64,000 bases of DNA from NCBI RefSeq assembly GCF_015291705.1, contig NZ_CP030050.1, positions 7,440,001 through 7,504,000 of the forward strand, in the 5' to 3' direction. This stretch comes from Bradyrhizobium arachidis (GTDB taxonomy: Bacteria; Pseudomonadota; Alphaproteobacteria; Rhizobiales; Xanthobacteraceae). The notes under the pieces were generated by a model. It saw only the letters and a list, made by a program, of their open reading frames with translations. It was not told the origin of the DNA and did no database searches. Below are positions 38,430-46,311 of the stretch, piece by piece (the stretch's first letter is position 1; every line of letters begins with the position of its first letter). A program made the translations under genes and the position numbers.

Positions 38430-39104
38430 CTACCGCCCGCGCGGTGCTGAAAGGATTGAACGCTCAAACTGTGTCAGGAGCGCTGCAGGTGCATGGAATA
38501 TCTCGGCGCACCCAGCGGCCCGCAACTCCTCTTCCTTGAATCCTCCGCAGAGCACACCGATAGTACGGATCCGTACTTTGGATGCCGCTTGAGCATCGTA
38601 CGGCGAGTCGCCAATCGCGATCGCACTACCACCGTCGATCGCAAGCTTCTTCAGGACCGCTTCAAAGACGTCCGGCTCCGGCTTGGACTCGTCGACGTCC
38701 TCAGATGAAACGGATACGTCGACCAGCTTCGCAATACCCGCGATGTCGAGATACTTCTGAAGTTCATCTTTCTTGGCCGATGAAGCAGTGGCGACGCGGA
38801 GCCCCGCCTCCCGGGCTCGCTGCAGCAGATTGGGCACCGCGGAGAACGGTTGGACCATCGGCAGGTATTGAGCTTTGAAGCGTTCGCCGCGCCAAGCGTC
38901 GAGCTCCTTGCCGTGATCGCTGCGTTCGTCGTCCGACAAAAATGCCGGAATGAGCTTGTCACCGCCCTTCCCGATTTGACTACGCACCTGCTCCAAGCTG
39001 ACATCGTGACCGAACTTCACCATGGCTTCGTGCCAAGCCATCGCATGCAGATCGACGGAGTCCAGCAAGGTGCCGTCCAGATCGAAGATGGCCGCTTTTG
39101 GCAA
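38430..39104 (-). CDS. HAD-family phosphatase (beta-phosphoglucomutase-like)
   Basis: The 224-residue protein has HAD motif I DLDGTLLDSVDLHAMAWHEA (Asp8 and Asp10), motif II in RVATASSAKKDEL, the Lys in SSEDVDESKPEPD and motif IV AIAIGDSPYDAQAA. The cap is of the helical C1 type, as in phosphoglycolate phosphatases and beta-phosphoglucomutases. The substrate is undetermined. Likely transcribed with the metallophosphoesterase and possibly with Ku, 118 bases upstream. Confidence 0.88.
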   Translation of the reverse strand: MPKAAIFDLDGTLLDSVDLHAMAWHEAMVKFGHDVSLEQVRSQIGKGGDKLIPAFLSDDERSDHGKELDAWRGERFKAQYLPMVQPFSAVPNLLQRAREAGLRVATASSAKKDELQKYLDIAGIAKLVDVSVSSEDVDESKPEPDVFEAVLKKLAIDGGSAIAIGDSPYDAQAASKVRIRTIGVLCGGFKEEELRAAGCAEIFHAPAALLTQFERSILSAPRGR

Positions 39105-39221
39105 ACCGCTTCTCCGCTTAATCGAGCTTCAGTTTTGCAAACCACGATGCGTAGCGCGTGTTCCTCGCCGTATGCAGATTAAGATCGGGTGTGCCGTCGT
39201 TCCACCAGACAGTACCGCGTT

Positions 39222-40151
39222 TCAAGCGGATTTCCGGCGCGCGCCCGCCGGCTTTTTCGCCATCTCCTTGGTTGGCTTTTTTCCACCGATCGGCATCAGC
39301 AACTCCTTCTGAGCTGCCACGGCCTTGCGCGGCTTTTTGGCCGACTTCTTCTGAGCGGTTGCGGCTTCGGTCGATACTTCTCTTCCAACGCTGCGCCGCA
39401 ACGCCTCCATCAAATCAACGACGTTCTCGCCCTTTGGCCGCTCCTTCGGACGGATCACCTTGCCTGCCCGCTTCTCGTTGATCAGTTCGACCAGCGCTCT
39501 TTCGTAGTGGTCTTCGAACTTCTCGGGATCAAATGTCCCTGCCTTCTGGTTCACAATGTGCTTGGCGAGGTCAAGCATGTCCTTGGTGACTTTGACGTCC
39601 TGGATCTCGTCGAAGTACTCCTGCTCGCTGCGGACCTCGTAGGGGTAGCGCAGCAGCGTTCCCACAAGCCCCTTGTCCATCGGCTCGAGAGCAATGATGT
39701 GCTCGCGATTGGTGAGTACGACGCGGCCGATAGCGACTTTCTTCATTTCACGAATGGTGTCGCGGATCACGGCAAAAGCGTCGTGGCCGACCTTGCCATC
39801 CGGCCGCAGATAGTATGGGCGGATCAAATAGCGCGGATCGATGTCGGTTTTATCGACAAACTCGTCGATCTCGATTGTGCGGGTGGATTCGAGCGCGAGC
39901 TCTTCGAGCTCTTCCTTGGTGACCTCGATGAACTGCCCTTTTTCGAGCTCATACCCCTTCACGATGTCTTCGTTAGGCACCTCGTCGCCGGTATCAGCGT
40001 CAACCTTGAGATACTTGATCCGGTGACCCGTCTGCCGATTGAGCTGATTGAATGAGATCTTCTCGGACTCGGATGTCGCCGGGTACAGCGCCACAGGACA
40101 GGTCACGAGGGACAGACGCAGGAAGCCTTTCCAATTGGCGCGGGGGGCCAT
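39222..40151 (-). CDS. ku: Ku protein (non-homologous end joining)
   Basis: ATG 40151 (MAPRANWKGFLRLSLVTCPV) gives 309 residues. The bacterial Ku core includes PVALYPATSESEKISFNQLN and IKYLKVDADTGDEVPNEDIV. A Lys-rich C-terminal tail from about residue 255 is typical of Ku proteins that bind DNA internally. Ku holds DNA ends for ligase LigD, but no ligD is in the window. The further upstream start at 40187 is less likely. It diverges from the zinc-ribbon/SRAP operon. Confidence 0.92.
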   Translation of the reverse strand: MAPRANWKGFLRLSLVTCPVALYPATSESEKISFNQLNRQTGHRIKYLKVDADTGDEVPNEDIVKGYELEKGQFIEVTKEELEELALESTRTIEIDEFVDKTDIDPRYLIRPYYLRPDGKVGHDAFAVIRDTIREMKKVAIGRVVLTNREHIIALEPMDKGLVGTLLRYPYEVRSEQEYFDEIQDVKVTKDMLDLAKHIVNQKAGTFDPEKFEDHYERALVELINEKRAGKVIRPKERPKGENVVDLMEALRRSVGREVSTEAATAQKKSAKKPRKAVAAQKELLMPIGGKKPTKEMAKKPAGARRKSA

Positions 40152-40289
40152 GTACGCAGAACTCCGTTTCGGGCGGCCTAATTTCAAGACGAGCGGAAGC
40201 GGCTAGTTCCGACAACGCCATAGCCAAAATTTTCCGCGGATGTCTTTGGTCGGACTCGACTTCTGTTCTCTTTATGTTCTAATTCTGCC

Positions 40290-40691
40290 ATGAGCGATCG
40301 ACCAGCGAGTTGGCGGATGCCCACCCCAAAGCAGATGGAAAAGCTAGCAAAGACAATGGTTAATCCGCCTGCGAAGGAAAGTCCGCGCGGCCCCCAGGAC
40401 CCGATGCCGGAGGAATATTGGCGCTCCGTTCTCAACGATGTGCCAGCAGACGCCAAGCCGGTGGCACGGAGCGCAGCGCCTCGCTTGTCCGACCTCCCGC
40501 AGCACGTCCTGCGCGTTTCCTGCCGCAGGTGCGAGCGCATTGTTGAGATCCAGAAGGCGGATGCCGTCCGTCTGTACGGCCAGCACGCCATCTGGAAGGA
40601 GGTCGGGCAACGGCTGCTGAACAACACCTGTCAAAGCCGGACTGGCCGCTATGAGGAGGACGGCTGCTGGCCGGCCTTCGAGCCGGTCTGA
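40290..40691 (+). CDS. Zinc-ribbon-type hypothetical protein next to Ku
   Basis: ATG 40290 gives 133 residues. A disordered Pro-rich start with EEYWRSVLNDVPADAKPVAR is followed by LRVSCRRCERIVEIQKADAV, and a later Cys pair (NNTCQ, DGCWPAF) could complete a zinc site. It begins a rightward operon with a second zinc-ribbon gene 20 bases on and the SRAP start two bases after that. The operon context suggests a nucleic-acid-related role, which is inference only. Confidence 0.7.
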   Translation: MSDRPASWRMPTPKQMEKLAKTMVNPPAKESPRGPQDPMPEEYWRSVLNDVPADAKPVARSAAPRLSDLPQHVLRVSCRRCERIVEIQKADAVRLYGQHAIWKEVGQRLLNNTCQSRTGRYEEDGCWPAFEPV

Positions 40692-40711
40692 ATTGATAAG
40701 CCGCGTCCCGG

Positions 40712-41160
40712 ATGGCTCCGAAGCATCACCCGACACCGCTCTCCGGTGGCGACCGAAAGGCTTTGGGCAAGGAGCTTAGCAAGGCACGCGCGATGACCAC
40801 CATTCTGGCAGCGCGGTCCGCAGCGGCTCGCGCCGAAGGCGAAGCATTGATCAAGCAGGCCGATCGCCTCCTGTGCGAGAGCTGGAACGAACGCATGTGG
40901 GCGAATGGCGAGCCAATCGATCCATCGCCCACGATCGATCAGGCAGTCAACGGCGGCCATCCGTGGCTTGAGATCCAATGCTCGCGCTGCAAGACGCGAC
41001 GCGATGTTGATCTGGCGGCACTGCCGCACGTCACCACAACTTTTGTGCACGACCTCGCCGGCCGGCTTCGGTGCAACAAATGTGCTAAGGCGGACGCCGT
41101 CCTTCCGCAACGCTGCTGCAGCTCGCTCACCACCCCCGCCCCACTCCTTCAGAGACGTGA
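40712..41160 (+). pseudogene. Second zinc-ribbon protein, frame-disrupted near its C terminus
   Basis: ATG 40712 starts MAPKHHPTPLSGGDRKALGK. The body has EIQCSRCKTRRDVDLAALPH and LRCNKCAKA, two CxxC pairs of a zinc-ribbon. After that the frame loses similarity and runs on into the IS. Restoring one G at 41092-41093 gives the expected ending GRRPSATLLQLAHHPRPTPS and a stop at 41158-41160, exactly two bases before the original SRAP ATG. The fit to an operon junction strongly supports the corrected frame. Confidence 0.7.
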
Positions 41161-41162
41161 CG

Positions 41163-41168
41163 ATGTGC
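41163..41168 (+). pseudogene. First two codons (ATG TGC) of the IS-interrupted SRAP gene
   Basis: ATGTGC is the invariant start (Met, catalytic Cys2) of SRAP genes, and the remaining codons AAT CTC TAC TCG ATG resume at 42540 behind the IS element. TGC is present at both junctions (41166-41168 and 42537-42539). Confidence 0.7.
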
Positions 41169-42536
41169 TGGTGTGGACGGCCTCTCATCCCCACGGTTCT
41201 ATGGCGCTCTCGGCGTCACAGCTAGATGAGAGGAAGTCTGATGAACATTCCCGTTCGTATCGGCATGGATACTTCTAAGTCGGTTTTCCAGCTTCACGGT
41301 GTTGACGAGAACGAGGTGGTGGTTGTCCGCCGCCAGTTTCGGCGAGCCGAGATGATCCGCTACTTCGAGCGGCTTCCGCCGGTTCTCGTCGCCATCGAGT
41401 CCTGCGGCAGCTCGCACCATTGGGCGCGACTGCTGCAGTCATTCGGTCACGAGGTGAAGCTAATCCCACCTCAATATGTGAAGGCTTACGTGAAGCGCGG
41501 CAAGAACGACGCGGCTGACGCCGAGGCCTTGTGCGAGGCGGTCACCCGGCCGAGTATGCGGTTTGTACCGGTGAAATCGAAGGAACGGCAAGCGGCCTGC
41601 ATGTTGATGACCGTGAGGGAACGCCTAGTCAGCGTGAAGTCGCAGCTCTCCAATGCTTTCAGGAGCTATGCAGCTGAGTTTGGCATCGTCGGCCCCGCCG
41701 GTCGGCAGAACGTCACCGCACTTATCAAGCGGGTGCTCGAGGATGACAGCCTGCCGGAAATGGCGCGGGATCTCTTCCGCCTCCAGGCGGAGGAATATGC
41801 CGCAGTCGAAGCTCGCCTGGCAAAGATCGAGGCCAAGCTGATGAAGTGGCATCGCGAAGATGACGTCAGCAGGCGTATCGCGACGATTCCCGGCGTCGGT
41901 CCGATTGGGTCGTCCATGCTAAGCATGAAGGCGCCGCCGCCGGAGACGTTCAGGTCAGGCCGTGACTTTGCGGCTTGGCTTGGACTGACGCCCAAGGATC
42001 ATTCAACTGGCGGCCGGCAAAGACATGGCGGTATCACAAAGGCCGGAGATTCAGTGCTCCGATCGACGTTGATTGTCGGAGCGACCGCGCTGCTAAGGCA
42101 CATTCGAAAGGGCCGTCATAAGCCGACACCCTGGCTTGCATCGCTACTGGAGCGAAAGCCGCCGAAATTGGTGGCGGTGGCCTTGGCTAACAAGTTCGCC
42201 CGTATCGCCTGGCGATTGATGATATCGGGCGGAGTATACAACCGACCGGTAGCCGCCATGCCCGTCTGATCTGAAATCGGCACCGCGAGCGAGGTTGCTC
42301 GGCGGATAGCCCACGAACTTGCAGGACGCAGTAGATGGAAGGACCGATCGGTCGATACGCGCGAGCTTCCGTAGATTACACTGGCATCATCAAGGTCGCC
42401 TATGTGCTTGGAGCGTGCGTAGCGAACACCATCTTGGCCAGCGGACTTTGTCCGCGCAAACAGGCCGGACATCTGATAGCAAGCGATCAGGTCAAAAGTC
42501 TGCTACCATCCTGACAAGTGGGGGGCCGTCCACATC
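41169..42536 (+). mobile_element. IS110-family (IS1111-type) insertion sequence inside the SRAP gene
   Basis: The element carries subterminal inverted repeats TGTGGACGGCC (41172-41182) and GGCCGTCCACA (42524-42534), one transposase gene and a 250-base non-coding 3' region. The flanks join to a perfect SRAP reading frame with TGC at both junctions. Its ends are therefore set to within about three bases, and it is about 1.37 kb long. Confidence 0.8.
41241..42269 (+). CDS. IS110-family transposase
   Basis: ATG 41241 (GAGGAAG upstream) gives 342 residues. The N-terminal RuvC-like DEDD domain begins RIGMDTSKSVFQLHGVDENE and has AIESCGSSHHWARLL and RGKNDAADAEALCEA. The C-terminal Tnp_20 domain has TIPGVGPIGSSML and RSGRDFAAWLGLTPKDHSTG. 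It is intact, diverged from the transposase at 35089, and of the IS1111 group judging by its long 3' non-coding end. Confidence 0.92.
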   Translation: MNIPVRIGMDTSKSVFQLHGVDENEVVVVRRQFRRAEMIRYFERLPPVLVAIESCGSSHHWARLLQSFGHEVKLIPPQYVKAYVKRGKNDAADAEALCEAVTRPSMRFVPVKSKERQAACMLMTVRERLVSVKSQLSNAFRSYAAEFGIVGPAGRQNVTALIKRVLEDDSLPEMARDLFRLQAEEYAAVEARLAKIEAKLMKWHREDDVSRRIATIPGVGPIGSSMLSMKAPPPETFRSGRDFAAWLGLTPKDHSTGGRQRHGGITKAGDSVLRSTLIVGATALLRHIRKGRHKPTPWLASLLERKPPKLVAVALANKFARIAWRLMISGGVYNRPVAAMPV

Positions 42537-43262
42537 TGCAATCTCTACTCGATGACCAAGAACGTGGACGCCATCCGTCAGTTGTTTGGCGCGCTGAACA
42601 GCCGCGTGGGCAATCTGCCGAGCATGCCCGGCATCTTCCCCGACTACCCCGCTCCCATCGTCCGCAATGCTACAGACGGACGTGAGATCGTCATGGCAAG
42701 ATGGGGAATGCCGTCGTCCTCGAAGGCCCTGATGGACGCAACGAAGAAGCGTGCCGAGAAGCTTGAGGCTAAGGGCAAGGCGGTAGACTTCAAGGAGCTG
42801 CTCCGAATGGAGCCGGACAGCGGCACGACCAACATCCGCAATACAAGTAGCAGCCACTGGAAGCGGTGGCTCGGGCCGGACAATCGCTGCCTCGTGCCCC
42901 TTACATCGTTTTCCGAGTACGACACAATCGAGGGCAAGAAGGTCCCGGTGTGGTTCGCGCTCGACGAATCTCGTCCCCTCGCTGCCTTCGGCGGCATCTG
43001 GACGAACTGGACGAGCGTGCGCAGGGCGAAGGAAGGCGAGATCACCATAGACCTCTTTGGGTTCCTGACCTGCGAGCCCAACGCCGAGGTTAAGCACGTG
43101 CACCCGAAGGCCATGCCGGTGATAGTGACCACGACCGAGGAGTACGATGTGTGGATGCAGGCGCCGTGGGACGAAGCCAAGACGCTGCAGCGACCGCTGC
43201 CCGATGGCGCCTTGAGGATCGTCGCAACAGGCGAAAAGGAAGACCCCGCGCCGGAAGCGTAG
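42537..43262 (+). pseudogene. yedK: SRAP (YedK/HMCES-like) gene separated from its start codon by an IS
   Basis: The frame from TGC 42537 reads [20 protein letters not shown] and continues 241 codons through [20 protein letters not shown] and [11 protein letters not shown], which hold the expected Glu and His of the active site. SRAP proteins crosslink abasic sites in single-stranded DNA through Cys2. Here the codon before the Cys is ATC instead of ATG, because the IS end replaced it. No ATG, GTG or TTG lies in frame back to the TAG at 42477. The first ATG (42552) would give a protein lacking Cys2 and hence inactive for crosslinking. Rare AUC initiation cannot be excluded. Confidence 0.8.
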
Positions 43263-43388
43263 ACTTCTGAACTACCGTCCGGAACCGGTGGATAAGAGCA
43301 AGCTCTGCCGATTGCGAATCCCTGCCCCGTGCTAACCGCCCGGAACGACCCGGCGGGCGGAGGGATTCGTCCAGGCAGGAGCCAATCG

Positions 43389-43652
43389 ATGCTGATGACG
43401 AAGGACAGGCGGCCGGCCATAAAGACCCTTCGTGGGTGGGCCATTTCCGTGCTGCAGGAAGCCGGCGCCATCCGCGAATGTGAGAAGCACGGCTGGATGC
43501 AAGACCGGGCCGACCCTCACGCGCGTGAGCGCGCCTTCGACGTCGCGCGTCGCGACCCGCCAGCCGGTATCTCTGTGGCCCTAGCCGTCGCCGAGGTCCG
43601 CGACGTGCTAGACTCGATCGGCGATACCTGTCCCGAGTGCCCGCCCGAATAG
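43389..43652 (+). CDS. Small conserved hypothetical protein
   Basis: ATG 43389 gives 87 residues: EAGAIRECEKHGWMQDRADP, then ERAFDVARRDPPAGISVALA and a C-terminal DSIGDTCPECPPE with a CxxC. I recognise this as a common rhizobial small protein. It follows the SRAP gene by about 125 bases; function unknown. Confidence 0.6.
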   Translation: MLMTKDRRPAIKTLRGWAISVLQEAGAIRECEKHGWMQDRADPHARERAFDVARRDPPAGISVALAVAEVRDVLDSIGDTCPECPPE

Positions 43653-43661
43653 CACGCGGCT

Positions 43662-43845
43662 TCAGCGACCGAGACGCTTCTCCACCTTCTTTCGCGAACT
43701 GCCGACCTTCTTGACGGCCTTTTTGACCGCCGAGGCGGAGCGACCGGTCTTCTTCGACTCGTAGCGCACCTCATAGTCCTGCCCCGCCGGCCACGCGGGC
43801 GCGGTCCTGTTTGCGTCCGCGCGCCATCTTCTTCGCTGTCGCCAT
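43662..43845 (-). pseudogene. DUF3606-like small protein, disrupted by a single-base insertion
   Basis: ATG 43845 (GGAGGATCAG upstream) begins MATAKKMARGRKQDRARVAG and stops soon after. Removing one C from the C4 run at 43782-43785 (G4 on the coding strand) continues the protein as QDYEVRYESKKTGRSASAVK and KAVKKVGSSRKKVEKRLGR to 43662. The restored roughly 60-residue basic protein matches the DUF3606 type common in rhizobia. Confidence 0.65.
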
Positions 43846-43911
43846 CTGATCCTCCAGTCATGAATCGATGAAGGCGCAACGCGAGAAGGATTCCTGGGTT
43901 CCGGAATGATA

Positions 43912-44304
43912 TCACCTGTGCCCGTTTGAATCACTGGTTGCGTGGAGTTCGTGAGTGGCGTCGCTGCGTTCAAGACCGACGATCAGCATCAAGGCGCCCT
44001 TCCCGGCTTCGTCGAGCCGGCCCTTGCATCCTCGATCGAGAAGGTACTGTCCGGCAGGCGGTGGCTTCACGAGATCCGTTCGACGGCTGACGTCCGAGAG
44101 GACCTTTAAGGAGCCAGTTACGCACCCTGTACGTGACTGATCGGGGAAGCCGCTGTGCAACTCGTCCAGTAGCCGCTGCTCCCGATCGATCCGGCTTCGG
44201 TAGAGCTGGCGCTCGGCCTCGGTTTTGGCGCTCGCCAGCAGGATGCGATAGTGTCCGATCACCTTTTCGCTGCCGCGGATGAGGAGGTCGCGAAGGTCCC
44301 TCAT
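43912..44304 (-). CDS. Small hypothetical protein with an unusual C-terminal extension
   Basis: The start overlaps the stop of 44301-44534 by 4 bases (ATGA), giving 130 residues. The first 55 (SEKVIGHYRILLASAKTEAE, then YRSRIDREQRLLDELHSGF) resemble short helical rhizobial proteins. The remaining 75 residues are of different composition and may be a read-through extension after loss of the normal stop. Function unknown. Confidence 0.5.
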   Translation of the reverse strand: MRDLRDLLIRGSEKVIGHYRILLASAKTEAERQLYRSRIDREQRLLDELHSGFPDQSRTGCVTGSLKVLSDVSRRTDLVKPPPAGQYLLDRGCKGRLDEAGKGALMLIVGLERSDATHELHATSDSNGHR

Positions 44305-44534
44305 AGCTCGGCCCTCGCTTCTTCGGAGCCGACCGGGCCGTTCGGCACCGTAAACGCGACGGGGAAGGTTTTCGTGGCAAAGGATTCGAGCGAAGCCTTC
44401 TCCTCGGCGAGGCGGCGTTCGATAAATTGACGTTCAAACTCCGATAGCTTCGTGCGAAGCAATCGCCGGTAGCGGTGGATGTTGTTGCGGTGCGCGCGGA
44501 TGCGGATCAGATCTTCATCGAGTATCGTCGTCAC
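44301..44534 (-). CDS. Small helical hypothetical protein
   Basis: ATG 44534 gives 77 residues starting MTTILDEDLIRIRAHRNNIH, with RRLLRTKLSEFERQFIERRL forming a long charged helix. The related helical pattern in the next gene suggests that the coupled pair arose by duplication. Typical of small rhizobial proteins; no known function. Confidence 0.6.
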   Translation of the reverse strand: MTTILDEDLIRIRAHRNNIHRYRRLLRTKLSEFERQFIERRLAEEKASLESFATKTFPVAFTVPNGPVGSEEARAEL

Positions 44535-44769
44535 TCCTGACGGTCGTCACGGTCCTTTTCGGTGTTAAGAAAGCCGGGAAAGAGAATTCCCGGCGAAAAA
44601 AATATTAGGCCGCGATTGGCTGTCAAGGCCCATCGCCGCATCTGCGAGCTCTCTGGAAATCGCACGCGGGACGCGATGCGCGATGGCCGAATGGTCGCAA
44701 AAATTTTTGACTTGGACCTCTTGAAACGGTTCGTCGTTTTTCTAAGTGATTTTTCACCGCGAGAGCGGT

Positions 44770-44877
44770 GTGCCGGGCGCCTTCATGGGTCCGGCGCGGG
44801 CGCCGGCCGGGTACCAGACCCGCTCTGACCCTGCCTTGCGCTCCTTGTATCCAGCTTGCTCTTTGGAGGACTTGGAC
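44770..44877 (+). promoter_or_regulatory. ROSE-like RNA thermometer candidate in an hsp20 leader
   Basis: The leader ends AGCTTGCTCTTTGGAGGACT followed by TGGAC and the ATG. A TTGCT box four bases upstream of the GGAGGA ribosome-binding site is the hallmark of ROSE elements, in which the box pairs with the Shine-Dalgarno sequence at low temperature. The preceding roughly 80 GC-rich bases can form further hairpins (GGCGCGGGCGCC-type stem near 44790). ROSE elements control small heat-shock genes in Bradyrhizobium. Not folded here. Confidence 0.5.
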
Positions 44878-45336
44878 ATGAGGACCACCTTCGACTTCGC
44901 GCCCCTGTGGCGCTCCACCATCGGCTTCGACCACTTGGCCGACCTTGTCGACAGCACGCTGCGCCAGCCGAGCGAAGGCCACTATCCCCCGTACAACATC
45001 GAGCGCACCAGCGACGACCACTACCGGATCTCGCTGGCCGTCGCCGGGTTTGGCGCCGACGACATCGCCGTGACTGCCGAACAGAACGCGCTGACCATCG
45101 AGGGCAGGAAGCCCGAGAAGGCGGCCGGCGAGTACCTGTACCAGGGTATCGCTGCGCGACCGTTCCGGCGCGTGTTCAACCTAGCCGATTACGTCCAGGT
45201 GAAGGATGCCTGCTTCCGCGACGGACTACTGATCATCGATCTGGTCCGCGAGGTGCCGGAAGCCATGAAGCCGCGCCGGATCCAGATCGGAAGTGGCGCC
45301 TCTCCTGCCTCACACATCGAACAGAAGGCGGCCTGA
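44878..45336 (+). CDS. Small heat-shock protein Hsp20 (IbpA-like, class A)
   Basis: ATG 44878 (GGAGGA upstream) gives 152 residues starting MRTTFDFAPLWRSTIGFDHL, the class A/IbpA-like N terminus. YPPYNIERTSDDHYRISLAV opens the alpha-crystallin domain, and the C-terminal anchor motif is within MKPRRIQIGSG. It is an ATP-independent cytoplasmic holdase binding unfolding proteins. It forms an operon-like pair with the class C Hsp20 gene 82 bases downstream. Confidence 0.92.
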   Translation: MRTTFDFAPLWRSTIGFDHLADLVDSTLRQPSEGHYPPYNIERTSDDHYRISLAVAGFGADDIAVTAEQNALTIEGRKPEKAAGEYLYQGIAARPFRRVFNLADYVQVKDACFRDGLLIIDLVREVPEAMKPRRIQIGSGASPASHIEQKAA

Positions 45337-45386
45337 GGCCGGCCAAGGTTCGACGGCGGAGCGCGGCGCGCGCAAGCCCGGCCGCG

Positions 45387-45411
45387 CTCCCTAGCTCATG
45401 CAACGAGGGAG
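45387..45411 (+). promoter_or_regulatory. Hairpin masking the ribosome-binding site of the second hsp20 gene
   Basis: CTCCCT (45387-45392) can pair with AGGGAG (45406-45411), which is the ribosome-binding site of the gene at 45419. A short stem that hides the Shine-Dalgarno sequence is a simple way to make translation heat-dependent. Only 6 base pairs, so it is a suggestion. Confidence 0.35.
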
Positions 45412-45418
45412 AAAAACC

Positions 45419-45910
45419 ATGGCAGTTCGTGATCTCATTCCCTGGTCCAGAAACCAGGAGGTCGCGCCGGCGCGCGGCACCCGCGATCCGTTCATGACGC
45501 TACACCGCGAAATGAACCGGCTCTTCGACGATGTCTTCCGCGGCCTCGGGGGCACAAGCCTGTCTCCGCTCATCGAGGGGCAATTCAGTTGGCCCAAGAT
45601 CGAGCTCAGCGAGACCGACAAGGGGCTGACGATCTCTGCCGAGCTCCCGGGCATGACGGAGAAGGATGTCCAGATCGAAATCGCGAACGGGATGCTGACC
45701 ATCCGCGGCGAGAAGAAGGGCGGGCGCAAGGAGGAAGGCAGATACTTCACCGAGCGTTACTACGGCTCGTTCGAGCGGCAGATAGTCCTCGAGGACGTCG
45801 AGGAAGACAAGGCCGAGGCCTTGTTCAAGGACGGCGTCCTGACGATCTCGATACCAAAGTCCGAGCATCCGCGCGCGGGCGTCAAGCGCATCGCGATCAA
45901 GTCGCAGTAA
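45419..45910 (+). CDS. Small heat-shock protein Hsp20 (class C type)
   Basis: ATG 45419 (GAGGGAG upstream) gives 163 residues. MAVRDLIPWSRNQEVAPARG and FMTLHREMNRLFDDVFRGLG are the typical N terminus. The alpha-crystallin domain runs from FSWPKIELSETDKGLTISAE to the GVLTISIPK motif near residue 145. This class (HspC-like in Bradyrhizobium) forms oligomers different from IbpA-like proteins. The neighbouring class A gene suggests that they act together in thermal stress. Confidence 0.92.
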   Translation: MAVRDLIPWSRNQEVAPARGTRDPFMTLHREMNRLFDDVFRGLGGTSLSPLIEGQFSWPKIELSETDKGLTISAELPGMTEKDVQIEIANGMLTIRGEKKGGRKEEGRYFTERYYGSFERQIVLEDVEEDKAEALFKDGVLTISIPKSEHPRAGVKRIAIKSQ

Positions 45911-45984
45911 AGACCCGGGCGGCGGTCGACGCCGCCCGAACTCACCGAAGACCCTCCGAGGAAGGAGCGTAAAGGGAGGCATCG

Positions 45985-46311
45985 ATGACAAAAGCTGGCA
46001 CGAACGCAGGCAATCTCAATCCCCTCTTCCATCCGGCGGCGCACTATGCGTCTCCGGAAGATGTCCTGAACGATCCGGAGCTCTCCGCGCCGGAGAAGCG
46101 GATCATCCTGTCGTCCTGGGCGTCCGATATGTTCGCCGTCGAGTCCTTTCCCGCCTTGCGCGAGGTACCTGGCGTGAGCCACGCCATCCGGCTCGCCGAC
46201 ATTCTCGCCGCGCTGCGGCGGCTCGACGGCGAAGACGACGACCCGCCGCCTGGCGGAGTGCCGATGCGGCGGCGGCGGCCTTGGGCCGCCGCGCTACGGA
46301 GGTCGGCATGA
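45985..46311 (+). CDS. Small conserved hypothetical protein
   Basis: ATG 45985 gives 108 residues including FHPAAHYASPEDVLNDPELS and SAPEKRIILSSWASDMFAVE, a pattern I know from short rhizobial proteins encoded near stress genes. The C terminus is Arg-rich. AAGGGAGG upstream serves as ribosome-binding site. It follows the hsp20 pair by 75 bases and may be co-expressed. Confidence 0.65.
   Translation: MTKAGTNAGNLNPLFHPAAHYASPEDVLNDPELSAPEKRIILSSWASDMFAVESFPALREVPGVSHAIRLADILAALRRLDGEDDDPPPGGVPMRRRRPWAAALRRSA

Noticed and set aside
42477..42552. Alternative upstream start for the SRAP gene
   Set aside because: Codons between the in-frame TAG at 42477 and ATG 42552 include no ATG, GTG or TTG.
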